64,000 nucleotides of DNA. Source: Cinclus cinclus (Eukaryota; Chordata; Aves; Passeriformes; Cinclidae). The DNA is taken from positions 90,764,259 to 90,828,258 of the forward strand of contig NC_085047.1 in the NCBI RefSeq assembly GCF_963662255.1. Reading direction: 5' to 3'. Under the pieces are notes generated by a model. The model ran no database searches. It was not told the DNA's origin and was given only the letters and a program-made list of their open reading frames with translations. Shown in pieces: positions 16,300-30,000 of the stretch; position 1 is the first letter of the stretch, and each line of letters begins with the position of its first letter. Made by a program: the position numbers and the translations under genes.

Positions 16300-19200
16300 G
16301 GCTTTGATCTTTGTAAAACTGCAGTTGATATTGCTGGCATTTTCAAATCAAACTCTAACAGAAACTAGGAGCCAACAGGAAAAAAGGTGTTAAAAGAGTG
16401 ACACAGGTTGTACAAACATTAATCAATAAATAACAATATACAGATTTAAAGGTGGTCAAGTATAAAGAGAGGAACACAAGTGCACAAAGTAGAATAAATT
16501 TCATTTTCTCTCATTTTAAGTTTGACATATGAAATGCTGTTGAAATGAAAGCAACATTTCCAAAAAACACCAAACACCCATTACTTCCTTTGATAAAACT
16601 TGATGAAGAAGCATTTATCTACTGTCTAGCTACAGTCTAGCTGTGGGCACAGTAGTCCTTATTGCATCTCACATTTGCCTTCTGAACTGGATATCATGGT
16701 GTTCTCTTAACATTTGGAAAATTCTGAAAGTTGGTATGAACTAGATGGACAGTCAATGCTGCAAATGCCATCTCCCTCTTCTCTGCTGCAAAAGTTCATC
16801 AGATGTCATTGCCTTCTCCTTTTCCTTACTCTTAATCAAATATATAAATACTAAGATGAGGGTTCTTAGTAGAAATAGGGCCTGGTAGATACTGGAAAAT
16901 AAAAACCAGCTCTGCTTTAGCATTAGCACCATAACTACAGCCATGCTTTGAGCTTGTGCAAAATTAACTAAAGCGATTCATAACCCATTTAATTATAGGC
17001 AACTGTTACCAATCTACTTTTGGATTCAAAGTGCCATCATTGAGCTTGGCACACAAAAGAAGGCCACAAAGACTTCTTGCTCAACTGAGTTTGCACTCTG
17101 AATGTTAGAGGGAACAGAATGTAGATTACAGCATCTAAAGGAAAATACCATTTTAGTCTCATTTAGTCTAGTTTTGTCTACTTTAATACCAAAAAAAATG
17201 TTTGATGGGGATATTTTCTCTTTGGCTCATAGATAGTCAAAAGTAAGTTAAAAAGCTGCAGCAATATGAGCAGCTGTCAAATGCAAAGTTCATTTCAGGC
17301 TACCTATTTAATCCACATATCTAAAATAAATGCGGTCATAAAGGGCAGCACATAGCTAAAGTGAATGAAGTCCTAAAGGAAAGCAATCAAAAAAAAAAAA
17401 AAATCAAACTTGGATCAATTTAAAAACAAACAAAAAGTTTCCTGCTAAATGTAGGAATTACATTGTCCTGACTCACAGAATTTTCCCCAAAAATGCAGGA
17501 ATCATTGAAACTGGAAGCATGTACTTACTACATTAGCGTAATTTTTATTTTTTTTAAAGACCTCAAGTCAACTGATTCCTGCCCACAAAGGATGTCTCAG
17601 TAAAATGACTACCCAAGAAAAAAATTATCTGTCAGAGGCATTGCTTTCATCACAGCAAGGCTAAATGCCAGCTAGAGGAGCTTTCTGCTATTTGTGTGGG
17701 TTTTGTTTATGCTTAACTTGATTTACTGTCTTGCTAGTATGAGGAAAAGGTGTTGCCTGCTCTCTCAGATATTTCCATTCTCTTGGGTTGCTCTATGAAA
17801 TCACATGAGTCAGCACAGTTTGTCAATCTAATCCTCATTCAGTGCCACAAAAGGTATCAGTAAATGGAAAACATGCTTAACTCAGTAGCTTGGTAACGTT
17901 TTATGCGCAGTGCTGTACAAAAGGTCACACAGATGACCTGTTTGCTTCTCCCTTGAAATCTCAAAACTATCAGAAAAGCAATATGCTGATTGTGGTTGAA
18001 GCCTGATTTGAAAAGAGACTTGCATAGAAACTGCAAGGACTAGAGGCACCATATAATAAGGGACTCGTATCACATTGGGGAAGTCACCTTTGCTCTCATT
18101 TCCTTAGGTACCTTTTTGTACAGCTGCAATTCAGCTGCTATGAACAGCAGATAAAAAGTACCACAGGTCAGACTACAGTCCTAGAATAAAAAAGGGGGAG
18201 AAACAAACACTTAATGTGTAGCTACACAAGAAGTGGCTTTTCTTATGCTATTGATATTATCCTTCCATATATTCAAAGGCAGAAATCTTAACTATTTTGA
18301 CAAAATATAGCTGACAGGAGGACAGAAAAGTGGGGATTTTCTGCTTTTTATGCCTTCCTGAGCCACCATAGCTGAGAGATTTCAATCATGATTTGCAAAA
18401 TGTTCATAATTGAACTAGTGTAAAACTATAGGGGGTAGTTTATTGTTACCCGTGAAAATGATTTGACCTGTAGTTATGAAGAAAATTTGGGAAAAAGGTT
18501 AAGGGTTTGTATACATCCCTCAAAGGGCACCATGGTTTGGTGTCTATTTTGACTATGTCAACAGAGATGTGCATAGGTTTTGGGGTGGACGATTGGAGGA
18601 TGCCTTCACCTAGACTGCCTTTAACTTCTATATCTTCAGGTCTGCCTGTTCTTTTGTACAGAAGAACTTTAAATTATGTGTTTGTATATGGAGATTTGTT
18701 TATTAATACCAAAAAAAGTTGGCAAGAAATTTAATATATTTTTACGTAAGATACTGTAAATCAGTGAGCACCTGCAGAGGGAGATTGTATGTGTTCAGCC
18801 AAATTATTTCAAATAATTTAAATTATTGTCACACTTCTGATGCAAACACATGACCTTATTTACTGTGAACATAAAACCACAGAGAACTGTATTAGACATA
18901 AGTCCTAAACAAACATCCATGCTTTATTTTCATCCAGTTATCTAGATGCAGTTTTACTAACCTTCTCATGTGCAACATCTTCAATGTCAGCTTAACAAGA
19001 CTTGTGTCAGTTTAGCTAATGCAATCCCACAGCAACTTCTTTGATGCTGCTTGTTTCTCCTTTTAGAAGAGAGTGCTCCTGCTGGGTTTTGATAGTGCAG
19101 AAACTTTGTTATTCATCTCTAACAAATGTTTCAGGGTCAGTGTTGATTAATACATGTACACTGTTCCCGTGGTTCTGTTTTGTAGCTCTGAATTAACAAC

Positions 19201-19709
19201 TACCAAAACAAATCCTCCCATGGGAAAGATTCCTGCTTCAATACAGACTGTTTAAAAGATACTGCTGTATTAATCCTAGAATAGTCGTAATCCCCCTTGA
19301 GTTCAGCTGTCAATAGCAGCTAGGGGAGACATTTTGCTTTCACACGGAATGCAACCATTTGTGAAAGAGAATGAAAGAAGCACATAGCTTCAAAAAAATT
19401 AAAGAAAGAAACAGAGAAGGGAGCTGTTCTATCTTCCTAGCTAGTATTCAAAGACAGACGGACATGGCTTTCTTTTCCACTAATCTAACTGTAGATTATC
19501 TACTTCATACTTGAACTGAAAGTCTCTGTTTCTCCAGTAAGGAAAACAGACCATGCAAAGGACGATTTAATGTAATTTGTTCTAACCATATAGGATATGG
19601 ATATCATACTCTATATTAATGGTTTACATCAACATGTTCACACAGTGTCTTATATTTACAACAAGGTTAATTATAATTTTGGCATTTTTTAAAAGTATAT
19701 TAACATATT
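16300..19709. other. intergenic, no gene recognised
   Basis: AT-rich sequence with an A-run near 17388-17403. Small open frames (16753-16944 -, 17882-18073 -, 18507-18734 +) have no splice or family support. A further SULT1 paralogue, as found in mammals, is not visible here. Confidence 0.55.
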
Positions 19710-19833
19710 TTAAGCCTGGACTGAAGCTTTCATTTCCCTCACATCCTCAATGAATGCTGCAAGGTCTGCCTCAGTGTAGGCTGTAGGTGAGCCTAGAGGC
19801 ACATTCAGAGTGAGAGTTAAGTCCTTCATACTT
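19710..19833 (-). other. possible minus-strand terminal exon, product unknown
   Basis: On the minus strand a moderate acceptor (tttcatcttag) is followed by a 39-codon open frame with ATG at 19829-19827 and TAA at 19712-19710. It ends in an acidic, helix-like tail (TEADLAAFIEDVREMK). The composition looks protein-like, but I recognise no family, found no upstream exons on this strand up to 23.6 kb, and saw no good poly(A) signal just beyond it. It may be chance, or the relic of a lost gene. Confidence 0.2.
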
Positions 19834-22800
19834 CTAAGATGAAATCAAACTGCGCTGCCAGACTGAAAGCAATGGGGTCTGGCTGGATAACAAACAAAGC
19901 TCTGCCTGCCCTCCAAGCAAACCAAGCACTGTGTAGGTAGATCAGGAAAGTCCTCATTCAGCAGCACCCTGTGATTAATGTCAAAGAGGCAAATTACTCA
20001 TGGATTGTTTTGCAGAAGGGCTTTGGAATAGGCTGCTGCAAGGTTGATATCTATCAGCCGTGTGAGTTCAGAGCCTTCTGAACTGAAGGCTCACAGTTGA
20101 ATTATATCCATCTCCCATGACTGTGGAGACAAAAAGATCATGTCGAAAGCAAGCTACAAAGGGTCCAGCTCTGGTACAGCTAAAATCTTAGGTCAGGCAC
20201 CTAAAAATTACAGTAATTAATTGTTTTTATTTGTTACAATTGGGCCTTTTGATTCACAGTAACTTGTAGTTGTACCAATAACATTCAGCTACATTTGTGG
20301 GCAATTAAAAGTTTTTCACATTCTGTTAACAATGGAACAGTCTTTTGTAGCCAGACCTCACCCCAAGCATGAAAACAAAATAGTTATTTGTGTGAGTTTT
20401 GCACTAATCTGTCAAAAGGCTTGTTGGCCTTTGCTGGTGAGAACACCAAACTACTCACCTCTGTTTCTTACTGCAGTTTAAGACCAGAATTAAAGACTAT
20501 ATATACAGTCTATTTTTTTAACACCTAACCAAATCCTTCACACATACAAAATGATACTGAGATAAATAACTCTTTTTTCACTGTACCATTCCACTCCTGT
20601 GGGAACCTACTGTACCTCAACCCAACTCAACAAAACGGGCATAGTCAGCCAAATAATTTGCAGTACAGCTGCTGAGGGGCTGTGCTTTAAGTTTCCAAAC
20701 AGAGGAGCATAGTTAACATACTATAAATTCATATGCTGTCTTCCTTTATATTAACCTGGCATGTAAAAATGATATAGAAGCAGCTCAAAGCAAGAACTCT
20801 GACTGGCCCAGCATGGGTCAACTAAGAGTCTGCAATCCTCAGAACTTGTTGCAAAGACAGATTCTACAGCAACAAGTATTTAAAGCATACGCTCTTTTAT
20901 GCCGAAAACACATTCCCCAGTAGCAAAATTACAGGCATTTTCTCATTCTGTGCTCTTCAAGAAATTCTTGCAGGTCTAATAATTCCAATGATAGTGAACA
21001 AGCATTTGTACCCTGCCTTGATGTAAGGGCTAATTACAGCCCTGTGGGACTTGGCTTAATGAAAGCAGGATTTAAAATTTGTTATGCTCTGCCCCAACAC
21101 ATCTCATAAATTTCCTGGCAATATTGTTTTACATAGACAATGCTATTTTAAAAAAGATGAATTAATTATCTTTTACAAAGATAATAAAATCATGGGATAC
21201 ATAGACTATGTAAATTATTCTTGTTTTTCTCACTTAATCTTGTCTCAAATTAGCTGCACTTATTATGTACCAGCTTATTGTCTCCTTCTAGATAACTAAG
21301 ACACAATTCATAAATTGTTGAGTAAAATTTTATTTTATTTTTTATTTTGTAAAAATTAACATTTTCCTCCACAAAATTCAGAGCAACTTGCACTTTATTG
21401 TAACAAACTGAAACAATCAGCAGTCAAAATCCTCAATATTTTCCTTTTAGTTATTCTAGGAACATTTAAAATTCTTCTATCATTCCCTAACCAGTATTCT
21501 TTGAAATTCAGGACCAGAATGAAGGACTGTTAAGACAATCTCAAATGTACCTAAACTCAGTTGAATAAAATGGAGGAGGGTGGGATGGGAGATTTGGCCT
21601 GTCTCTGTCAAATACGTGTCTCACAGGAACATGGAGCTAAGGGAGGGTTGCTGAGCACTCCCTAGCCAGAATTAGCTTCAGAAAGCCTGCAGGGAGTGTG
21701 CCAGTAGTTCACCGTCTTCAGTACTAACACCTCTGAAAACCTTTTTGTGTCTGCCTTGGATGAACTCCAAAGTCAATTCCCTCATAGGGTAAATCACAAG
21801 ATAACCCAAGAGTTGGTACATAATACATATTGTTTGAAGATAGGCAGAAGGAACAAATTTGCATGAACCATTGGTTTTTTCTGTGGTTTCCCAAAAGAGA
21901 AGGTTAGTTTCCTACAGTGTTCTTCCCAAATATCCAAATTTGACTGGAGGCTGACCTCAAAGCTGTGCAGTATGGCATAGTTTGGGGTGAAAAGCTTCTG
22001 CTATGGAATGGTTTTGGAAGGACTCTGTCTCAAAAGGCTCTTCCTGAAATTGTGTGAAATCCCCATGTCAGAGGAACACAGGCGTAGGCAACATGTTCAG
22101 AGTACCCCAATGTGATCGGGGAAAGAAAGAATTAATCTGTTTAAAGCCCTCTGAGGCTTCTAAAAAGTATAATAATAGAAGTAATGAAGAAACACCATCA
22201 TACTGTTTGGTTAGGGACATCTGTTCCTTGCCAGCAACCTCTGTGAGCATGGAACCATATGCTCCTGCTACAGTTGTGCAGCTGCATAAATAAATATATA
22301 TGAATATATGTAATGGACAGTGAAGGCATTGGGGGGGGGGGGAACCCACTTTGATATATATGAAAAATCTTTCTGCTTTTTGTCACTGTTTTCCATTTGA
22401 ATTTTACAAGAATGACAGTAAGCGGACTTGGAAAATGCAAATATTTTTCAAGACAAGCATTTCGATAGACTACTCTTTTCTTATTAAAATACATATTCTC
22501 TCATGACATTATAATTAATTTAGTGATATTCAGTATTCAGCCAGTGAACCATAAACAGAATAATACACCCAAATTGTTTTTCCCAGGCAACTTTTCATTA
22601 AAAATCAATTACTTATCACAAAACATGAAAAATTATTCAGGCACTACTAAAGTGCATACATAATTACAATGAAAAATATGTGCCCTTTAAAGTAGGCATT
22701 GCTCCCCTCAAAAGGGCATTAAAAAGTCTCTTTCAAAACACGTAATTACAAGCCATAACACCTAGGTTCTGCTATTTGCTCTGGTAGTTCTTCACATCCA

Positions 22801-23234
22801 TTTCTGAATTTACACAATCTTGGAATAGTTAGGGTTGAAGTGTCAGGAAAATTAAGCCGCAAACATCACAGGTTTATGTCGAAAAAGGAGAGGTCATGGG
22901 GCATTCCCCTAGGTTCTCAGATTTTTGGAGGATGCAGCCTTCTTTTTATTCTAATTTCCTGGCTGCATTTCCCCCTTTCCCCATTGGCTGAGGTACTTGA
23001 GAGGTACAGACTTGATACCTAAAATTCCCCTCTAATATTAAACCCTCCCTTTTAATTTTTAATTCTTATAGAATTAATGGGTTTTCCCCATTGTCTCTTT
23101 CATCTTTCAATATCCAATTTCATTTATCAGCAAACCTACAGTTTGTTTGCAAAGGCAAATATCGGAATCCTACCCATTGTTTCTTTTATATCTCTCAATG
23201 CTAGTTTTATGTACCAGCAGAACCACAGCTTGTT
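19834..23234. other. intergenic, no gene recognised
   Basis: AT-rich sequence containing a 12-G run at 22331-22342 and an AT-rich block around 21320-21350. Open frames at 22054-22293 (+) and 22068-22494 (-) overlap each other and have no family resemblance or start/splice support. Confidence 0.5.
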
Positions 23235-23590
23235 TGTGAAGACAAATCCGTCATTACCCTCAGAAGAGACCTCTGGTGATCATCTTATCCAACCCTCCTG
23301 CCAAGGCAGGGTCACCTAGAGCAGGTGACAAAGGAATGCATCCAGGTGGGGTTTGAATATCTCCAGAAGGAGTCTCCACAAGACCCTGGGCAGCTGCGCC
23401 AGTGTTCTGCCACCCTCAATGTAATGAATGTAATGAATGTAATGAATGTAATGTTCTTTCTCATGTTGGAGGTAAATCTTTTTGTGGTTTTGTCTAAGGC
23501 CATTGCTCCTTGTCCTGTCGCTGGACACTGATGAGAAGTCTGTCGCCATCCTATTGGCACCCGCCGCATTGTGTTTCCATCAAGGTATTA
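23235..23590 (-). mobile_element. CR1 LINE 3' fragment, antisense
   Basis: Read on the minus strand this is a CR1 3' end. On the plus strand one sees the reverse complement of the usual tail: a gatcatcttatccaaccctc block, a ccaccctcaatg block, then ccattgctccttgtcctgtc and a cacccgcc junction. It lies just upstream of the GCC2 CpG island. Overlapping open frames, including one with an HYIHYIHYI run, are artefacts of this repeat. Confidence 0.85.
23418..23453. repeat. 9-bp microsatellite inside CR1
   Basis: About four units of a nonamer (aatgaatgt) occupy the place where CR1 normally has a single copy of similar sequence, so it expanded after insertion. Translated on either strand it gives a three-residue repeat. 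Confidence 0.85.
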
Positions 23591-23767
23591 AAAACAGGGT
23601 CTTAAATCGCTAAGTTTGTACCCGAGCACGTCACTCTCCGCCTCACGCTCTCCTTACGGTGGCACTGAGAGACGCGCCTGGAGCACTGCGCTGCCCTTAG
23701 GAGCCCTCCAGCACACCCAAGAGCAGGATGCCATCGTGCTGCAGCCCTACCCCTTCCCCTTGCCCCT

Positions 23768-23775
23768 TTTTATAA
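23768..23775 (+). promoter_or_regulatory. TATA-like element upstream of GCC2
   Basis: tttataag stands alone in GC-rich sequence about 160 bp before the first in-frame ATG. If used, transcription would start near 23800. CpG-island promoters are often TATA-less, so this may not be functional. Confidence 0.25.
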
Positions 23776-23929
23776 GGCGGAGAATACGAGGCCGGCAGCA
23801 ACACCCACGTCGGGGCCCAGGCCCGTCCCAGACGCGCTCAGAGGCAGCGGGCCCTCGGCGGACCCCGCCCGCCCCCGGGGCGGTGCCGGGTGACGGACAG
23901 GCCGGGCCCGCCGAGCCCGGCGTGCCGGG

Positions 23930-24025
23930 ATGACGGAGGCGGAAGCGGCTCGGGGGGGATGTAGCGGCGCTGGCAGCGGCTGTGGCGCCGCGATCTCTCC
24001 GCCCCTGCAGCCGGCCGGCCCCGCC
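23930..24025 (+). other. in-frame upstream ATG, possible 32-residue N-terminal extension of GCC2
   Basis: The ATG at 23930-23932 is in frame with the GCC2 start and no stop lies between them. It would add a Gly/Ala/Cys-rich leader beginning MTEAEAARGGCSG. Its context (gccgggATGa) is weaker than that of the downstream ATG (ccgccATGG), and the known protein begins at the second. I treat it as 5' UTR unless initiation data say otherwise. Confidence 0.35.
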
Positions 24026-27000
24026 ATGGAGGTAACGCGGCGGGGGCAGAGGGGCCCTCGGAGGCACCACGGCTGGGGCGGGTGGGGAGGGGGCGGTGCG
24101 TGACCTTGGCATGCTGGGCACTGGGGGCAGGGGAAGGTGCGGACCGGCCCCTCCCAGGCCCGGGTGCCTTTCCCTCCCCCCCGGTGACGGGAGGAGAAGC
24201 CCGCGGGTCGCTGGGCGCCCTACGCAGCCCCCTCAGGTGGCGCAGTCCCGGCGAGCGGCAGCTGTGGGGGAGGCCGGGGGTAGGGGGGCCCTGCCGCCGC
24301 CTCTGCCCTGCGGAAATGCGAGCTGCAAGGGGCTGGTTTAGTGCCCCTCCTGCTTGGAAGGTGGGGGACGTGGCCCTGTTGGGGGACCGGGGGAGCGGGC
24401 GGTGCTGGCTCGAGGGCAGCGACGCTCTGGTGACACAAGGCCGGGCCGTCGAGTGGTTACCGTGTGGAAGCACCCACGGGCGGACAAGGGTTCCTTGTCC
24501 ACGGAGGTGACTCGATGTGTTAACAGTACGTCAGCTGTGAAACACACCTACCAACACATGCAAATAAAACCGCTGGAGTGTCTGTATTTAGTGGATATTT
24601 CATAAACACCAAGGAAATCCAAAGGAAGCGCTGAAGACCTTGAAGTTCGCACATTAAATTAACTCTCCTGGTAGTGTTTGTGCTGCTCACATGCCACATT
24701 GTAATAGAGGTTCAATACCATTGTTGGTTGAAGCAATTGCAATCCAAAATGCATTTTGATGTGACTTGGTGCGCTTAGAATTTTTCATGTCTAATAGTTG
24801 CACACTGCTCAGAGTGCTGCTCTTCATGATGGCCATTACTGCCACAGTTCGTAGCAAAGGCTAATATTTTGCATTTATGCATTGGTTAAGCTTTCTAAGA
24901 GTATGTTAAGCTATTGCAAAAGTAAGGGATAGAGAGCAGTTAAAATGCATAGAACATCTTGAAGTGTGGCATGGAAACCCCTTAGTGTAGGGGGTAAAGT
25001 AGGCTTGAAATAAAATCTAAAAAAAGAGTGTATGTATGCGTATATATATCAGTAAACAGTGGAAGCATCCAGATTTCAGAGTGGTAATCCAGAAACCATG
25101 CAGGATTGTGTTGGGCTTAAAAGCACATTCAGTAGCTGCTGGCTCACAGCTTGGATGCAACTAATCAATGAAAAGTTCAGGGTTTTTTGATAGCTCATCT
25201 TCCTCATTTTTCTTTTAACTCAAGTGGGCAAAGCCCTCTAAATGAGCTGCCTCTGGTTTCTGTTACCAGAACAGCAAAACTGGATGTATTGTTTTACACA
25301 GTATGTGATTCTGCCTCTATAGGTATTAGCTTAAAGGAGTAAAAGTACTGTGAGAAGAAAATTCATCTGACCTTGCTGCAGTATGGAGAGTAGTGAGCTG
25401 TCATTTTCTGAACAGTACATGCAGTGTAATTCATTATGCTGTCCAAGTGCTAAAATATTAGGAGTGTAAATGTTGACAAAGTTCTACATGCTAAAATAAT
25501 CTGAAACTAACTTTATAGCTTTTTTCCCCCTAATGCTGTACAGCACTTTTTTTTCTAATAAATTTGCTTTTGCCATCTTAAAAAAAAAAAAAACAAAAAA
25601 CAAAACAACAAATACTTAGCATATGTGTTACAAGGATGACTGTAACTGCCTTTGTCCTTGGTCTGTACTTGAACTCATATTTCTAAAGGCGATGCTTTTT
25701 ATTATCTGTACCACCTGTTCTGTCTAAATTTTTAGTGATTGTCCATTCTCACAGTGTTCAGATCCAATGTGGTTATTCCTTAGTTTCTGCTATAAGGCTT
25801 TTGATTTTTATGGCAGAATGAAGAGAGTAGGAAAATAAAAGTGAAGGTATGTGTACATACATGCACAAACATCTAGATATGTAAAAATACAAATATTTAT
25901 ATATACACCTCTTCAGTTTTATACCCATGCACATATGATAGTGTAAAAGAAAAGCAGGGCAAAGGTCAAGGCTTGGAAATGCTATTCCTAATATATTGGA
26001 AGTGTCTGTTCCCTTTTCCTTTGCAGCATTGTGGCTGTGTACATTTCTTTGTGTTCCTGATTATACATGAGCATATCCCATATAAACCACTGTAAAGTAA
26101 CAGTCTCCCAGATTAGATCTATGGAAGTTTACAGTAGCAGGCATTTTGCATGTATTTTAGGGTTAGGGAGCCCAAAATTTGCAGAGCCTTTTCAGGTACA
26201 TTTTTCAGGCCAGCAATCCTAGTGAGAACTAGTATGTTTAAAAAAAAAAAGAAGAGAGGGCTTATAATTTGTCAAAATGAGCCCCAACTTCGCCGAATCT
26301 TTTGGAATATATTTGATGGGCTAACAATTTTAGTGATAAACCAGTTTGCTTAAGAAGGAAACAAAAAAAGACTAGGAGCTTGTGTGGTTCACAAGTTTGA
26401 TTTTACTGCAACTCCTCTACAAGTTTCTTGGGGTGTTTTGGGGGTTTTTTGTTTGTTTTTGGTTGGTTGGTTGAGTTTTTTGTTTTGTTTTGGGTTTTGT
26501 GGAGGGGGTTTGGTTGGTTTTTGTTTTTTTTTTTTTGTAGTTCTTCCTGTTTTTTGTTAATGGCTTTTATGAACAAGATAATCATACTTTTGAAACTGCT
26601 TGTAAATAAAATGAATTTGCAATGCTGTATCAGCTCTAGATGTCCATTCAGTAATGGAATCATAAGATTGGTTTGGACATTGGGAGCTTTTTATTCTGCT
26701 GTTCTAATAATCACAGTAGATGTTTTTCCATTATGTTTCTGACTAATCCTACAAAACCATGTTGTTTTAAAATTTTATTTTTGTATTTTTCATGGGTTTT
26801 TTGCTATATTCACTTAGTCTCTGAAGACTTTCAGTTAGTTCTTTTGGTAATCTTACACTTAAAATTTTGTTACTGCAGATTGTACTTTATTTTGTTGTAG
26901 GTTCAAGATGCTGGGCAGGAGATGGTGTCATCTTCTGGCACACCTGGATCAGGCAAATCAAAGGTAATCAGTCCTCACTAAAATAATTTATTTGGATAAC

Positions 27001-30000
27001 AGTAGTTGCAAGGGTTACAGCTTAGCATGCAAGCTGTGACTAATAGGAAGACAAAGATATTTTTAACATTTCTTCTAGACAGGAAAAATAACTTATAAAC
27101 ATTAAGATGAAGTGTTTTGGAAACTATGAGAAAAAAAGAATCTTTTTGGTATGTTCACTTCCTGTTATATTTGATAAATTATTAATAGCATCCAGTTTTG
27201 GTAGCAGTCTGTTTCTTAATGAACACAGACATCTTTGCATATGTTGGAAGTAAATTTAAACAATGACAATGTTAGGTCAGCATGCTATTTTCAAAATATT
27301 GTTCAAATTGTATTACTGAATTGTAATCCTTCCTAACTGAGTTTTCCTAACTGATGCTGCCCAACTGTGTGCTCCAGAATTGTTTCAGAAAAGTACAGAA
27401 TGAGGAGTAGTTTCTATTACTGTAATTGAGATAACAAAATTGGATAACAGAACATCAGTGACTTGGACTGTTATTCTTCTTTGAAATGTTACTCTTCTTG
27501 TAAATGTATGGTAAGAGTTTCGTGCCCTAAAATTTCACTTCTTGGAAGCCAGATGCTAATATGCCTTGCTTCTATTTCTCTCTGGGTTAGAGGAAACTGG
27601 TTTCTCTGATACATACTTTTTTTTACAGCTGGACACATTGCCCAAAGAAGACCTCATCAAGTTTGCAAAAAAGCAAATGATGCTTATTCAGAAAGTGAAG
27701 TCAAGATGTGCAGGTATCTTAACTGGAAAGTGCCTTAATGCTTGGCACTACCTGACCTTTTCAAATATCACTGTGTGTTTTTGATAGATAGATTTAAATT
27801 CTAGACAAAAATACTACATTTTATTTTTCTTCAATTTGGCGGGAGGATAAGGACTGAAATAATTTGATTAAGAAATAGAAGAAAAGAAGCACGGCTTTTG
27901 TCAGGTATTAAATTAATTTTGGTCTGACAGTTTGGCGTGATGTAACAGTGTAGCTTGTGTAAAAGTTGAAATGGGATTTGTCATTGTCTGTTCCCCATAT
28001 TGGTGCAGGTTACTTTTAAAGAAGCAAATGGGAGGAGGAACGTCTGATATTTTTTTGCATAATTAGTATAGTTTGTTGTAGAGTACAGTGGCTTCTTTAA
28101 GATAGTTTACTACTTTGTATTTGATCACTTCTTGCTTCAGCAAGAATTTGTAAAGTGTGCCAGACAAAATTTAATGCGTAACACCTAAAACTACATGTAA
28201 ATCTGTGCTGTCATATGCTGTCCTTCTGCACTTTGCTGTCCCTTTTCCTCCAGTGGCCCACCACTTGGACTAGTGTCACTTCCCCTTGTTTGGAATGACA
28301 GTTACGCTGACTGCTGATAGCTGTCCACTGAAACAATAAGGATACAGAGATGGGCTATACCAGGCTTTTTCTCAGTGTGGTTAATCATAAGATCTTGTTC
28401 TGCTTGCTGCCTGTATTTAAACAGTAGAAACTGAGTATCTTTCCTCTGATTTAAAGTGACCATGAAATAAAAGGTAAGATGATCATCAGAAGAATTTCTC
28501 TCTGTTGTCCCTCTATCCAAGCAAGTAAGTTTTGCTTCCTCAGGATACCATGCTTGGTGTCAGGACTGGAGAAGTAGTACTGAATATTTGTTCTCTTTCC
28601 ATTACTCCTGTCTGTCACTAAGTAACAGACGAAAACTGATGAAGTAAAAGTTGTCTCTGATTTGAACAGAAGTATTGTCAGGCAGAAAATTTACTAGAAA
28701 TTTGCTACTGTGATGCAGCATCAATTCATACTGTGAAATTTCTTTACATTTTAAGAACTGGAGAAAGAAATTGAAGAACTCAAATCTAAAGCAGCTGCTG
28801 CAGGAGCAGATGATATTATTCAGGTAGGAATATGTAATGGGTTTCTATTGTATTACATAAAGTTAGCTGAAATAAATCCACAAAAATAATTTGGTAAATA
28901 GTAAATAGCTTGAAAACTCAGAATTACTCAAATTGAATGGAATCAATCTGCAAGAATCCAAGACACTTTCTAAAACCTTTTTTTTTAATTCTCAGAATTA
29001 CTCAAATTGAATGGAATCAATCTGCAAGAATCCAAGACACTTTCTAAAACCTTTTTTTTTAATTTCTGCTCTCATGTCCTTATTCTGCTTGCCAGCAAAC
29101 CCTCTTGGTTCTCTGAGAAATAGTACAGAGTAGTACACTTGCCAGACAGAACTTAGCACAGCACTTCAATACTTGAAGGTAGCTTATAAGTTGTGGACAA
29201 ACTTTTCAGTAGGGCAAGGGGTAATGGTTTTAAACCAAACGAGGGTTGATTTGGATTAGGTATAAGGAATATGTTTTTTTACACAGAGGGCAGTGAAATG
29301 TTGGAAAAGGTTGCTCAGAGAGGTGGTAGATTCCCCCCCCCTGGAAGTATTCAAGATCAGGTTGAATGGGGCTCTGAGCAGCCTGATGGGTTGAAGATGT
29401 CCCTCCTCACTGCAGGGGGTTGGACTTTAAAGGTCCCTGCCCATCCAAACTCTTCTATGACTGTGAATGTCCCCAGCAAGACTTTTCCTTGTGTGGCTGG
29501 TTAGACCAGCTTTTGTTTATTTTGGAGTGACCGTTGCAGAAAGACTACAGCCATTTAGAAGAGTTCTGAGACAGTCATTTGATGAGATTAGAAACACATA
29601 ATGAAAGTTGCATGTCACAATAAACACTTTTAGGATCTGTTTTTCTCAGGAAAAGGGTCATAGCATATGAAAGTGAAAACTGGTAGTGAGAAGGAATTTC
29701 TCAATTAGAGGTTTGTTTTGAATAATATGGTTGGAAATTTCTTTTCTACAGAAAGGGAACGTCGCCACTACCGCCTGGTAATAAAACATTAGCTGATCAC
29801 ACGTACAATTTTTAAAAGAACCCAAGATCATTGTTTTAGTCTACCTATTTAATATCAGTTGTATTTGGGCTGAAAGCAAATTTTAAAACCAGATTGATGT
29901 ATTTATTTGACAAAAAGGGTCATAATCAATATGTGAGTTCCTACATTTTTCGGAAATCACTGTTTCCATTGTTAAGAAACCCTCCTTTCAATGATCTTTC

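Larger units (their letters stand above)
23600..24510. promoter_or_regulatory. CpG-island promoter of GCC2
   Basis: There is an abrupt change to GC- and CpG-rich sequence around the first coding exon. It contains GC boxes (ccccgcccgcccccg near 23864) and a gcatgctggg element at 24109-24118 that resembles the core of ZNF143-type promoter sites. Long open frames on the minus strand (up to 211 codons, 23838-24473) result from the scarcity of stop codons in GC-rich DNA and show no domain. CpG-island promoters usually drive broadly expressed genes, which fits a Golgi tether. Confidence 0.8.

Noticed and set aside
22054..22494. Overlapping + and - frames near 22.2 kb as a small gene
   Set aside because: No splice sites, start context or recognisable motif; bounded by a G-run and AT-rich sequence.
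16300..23234. A second SULT1C paralogue between SULT1C and GCC2, as in mammals
   Set aside because: I looked for the TYxKxGTTW, KTHLP and RKGxxGDWK exon signatures on the plus strand and saw none.
23747..24473. Minus-strand open frames of 124-211 codons over the GCC2 CpG island, as a possible divergent gene
   Set aside because: Pro/Arg/Ala-rich translations without family features or splice signals; expected from CpG-island composition. A divergent non-coding transcript remains possible but is not shown.
26403..26742. Overlapping 86- and 104-codon frames in GCC2 intron 1
   Set aside because: They arise from a G/T low-complexity tract inside an intron.
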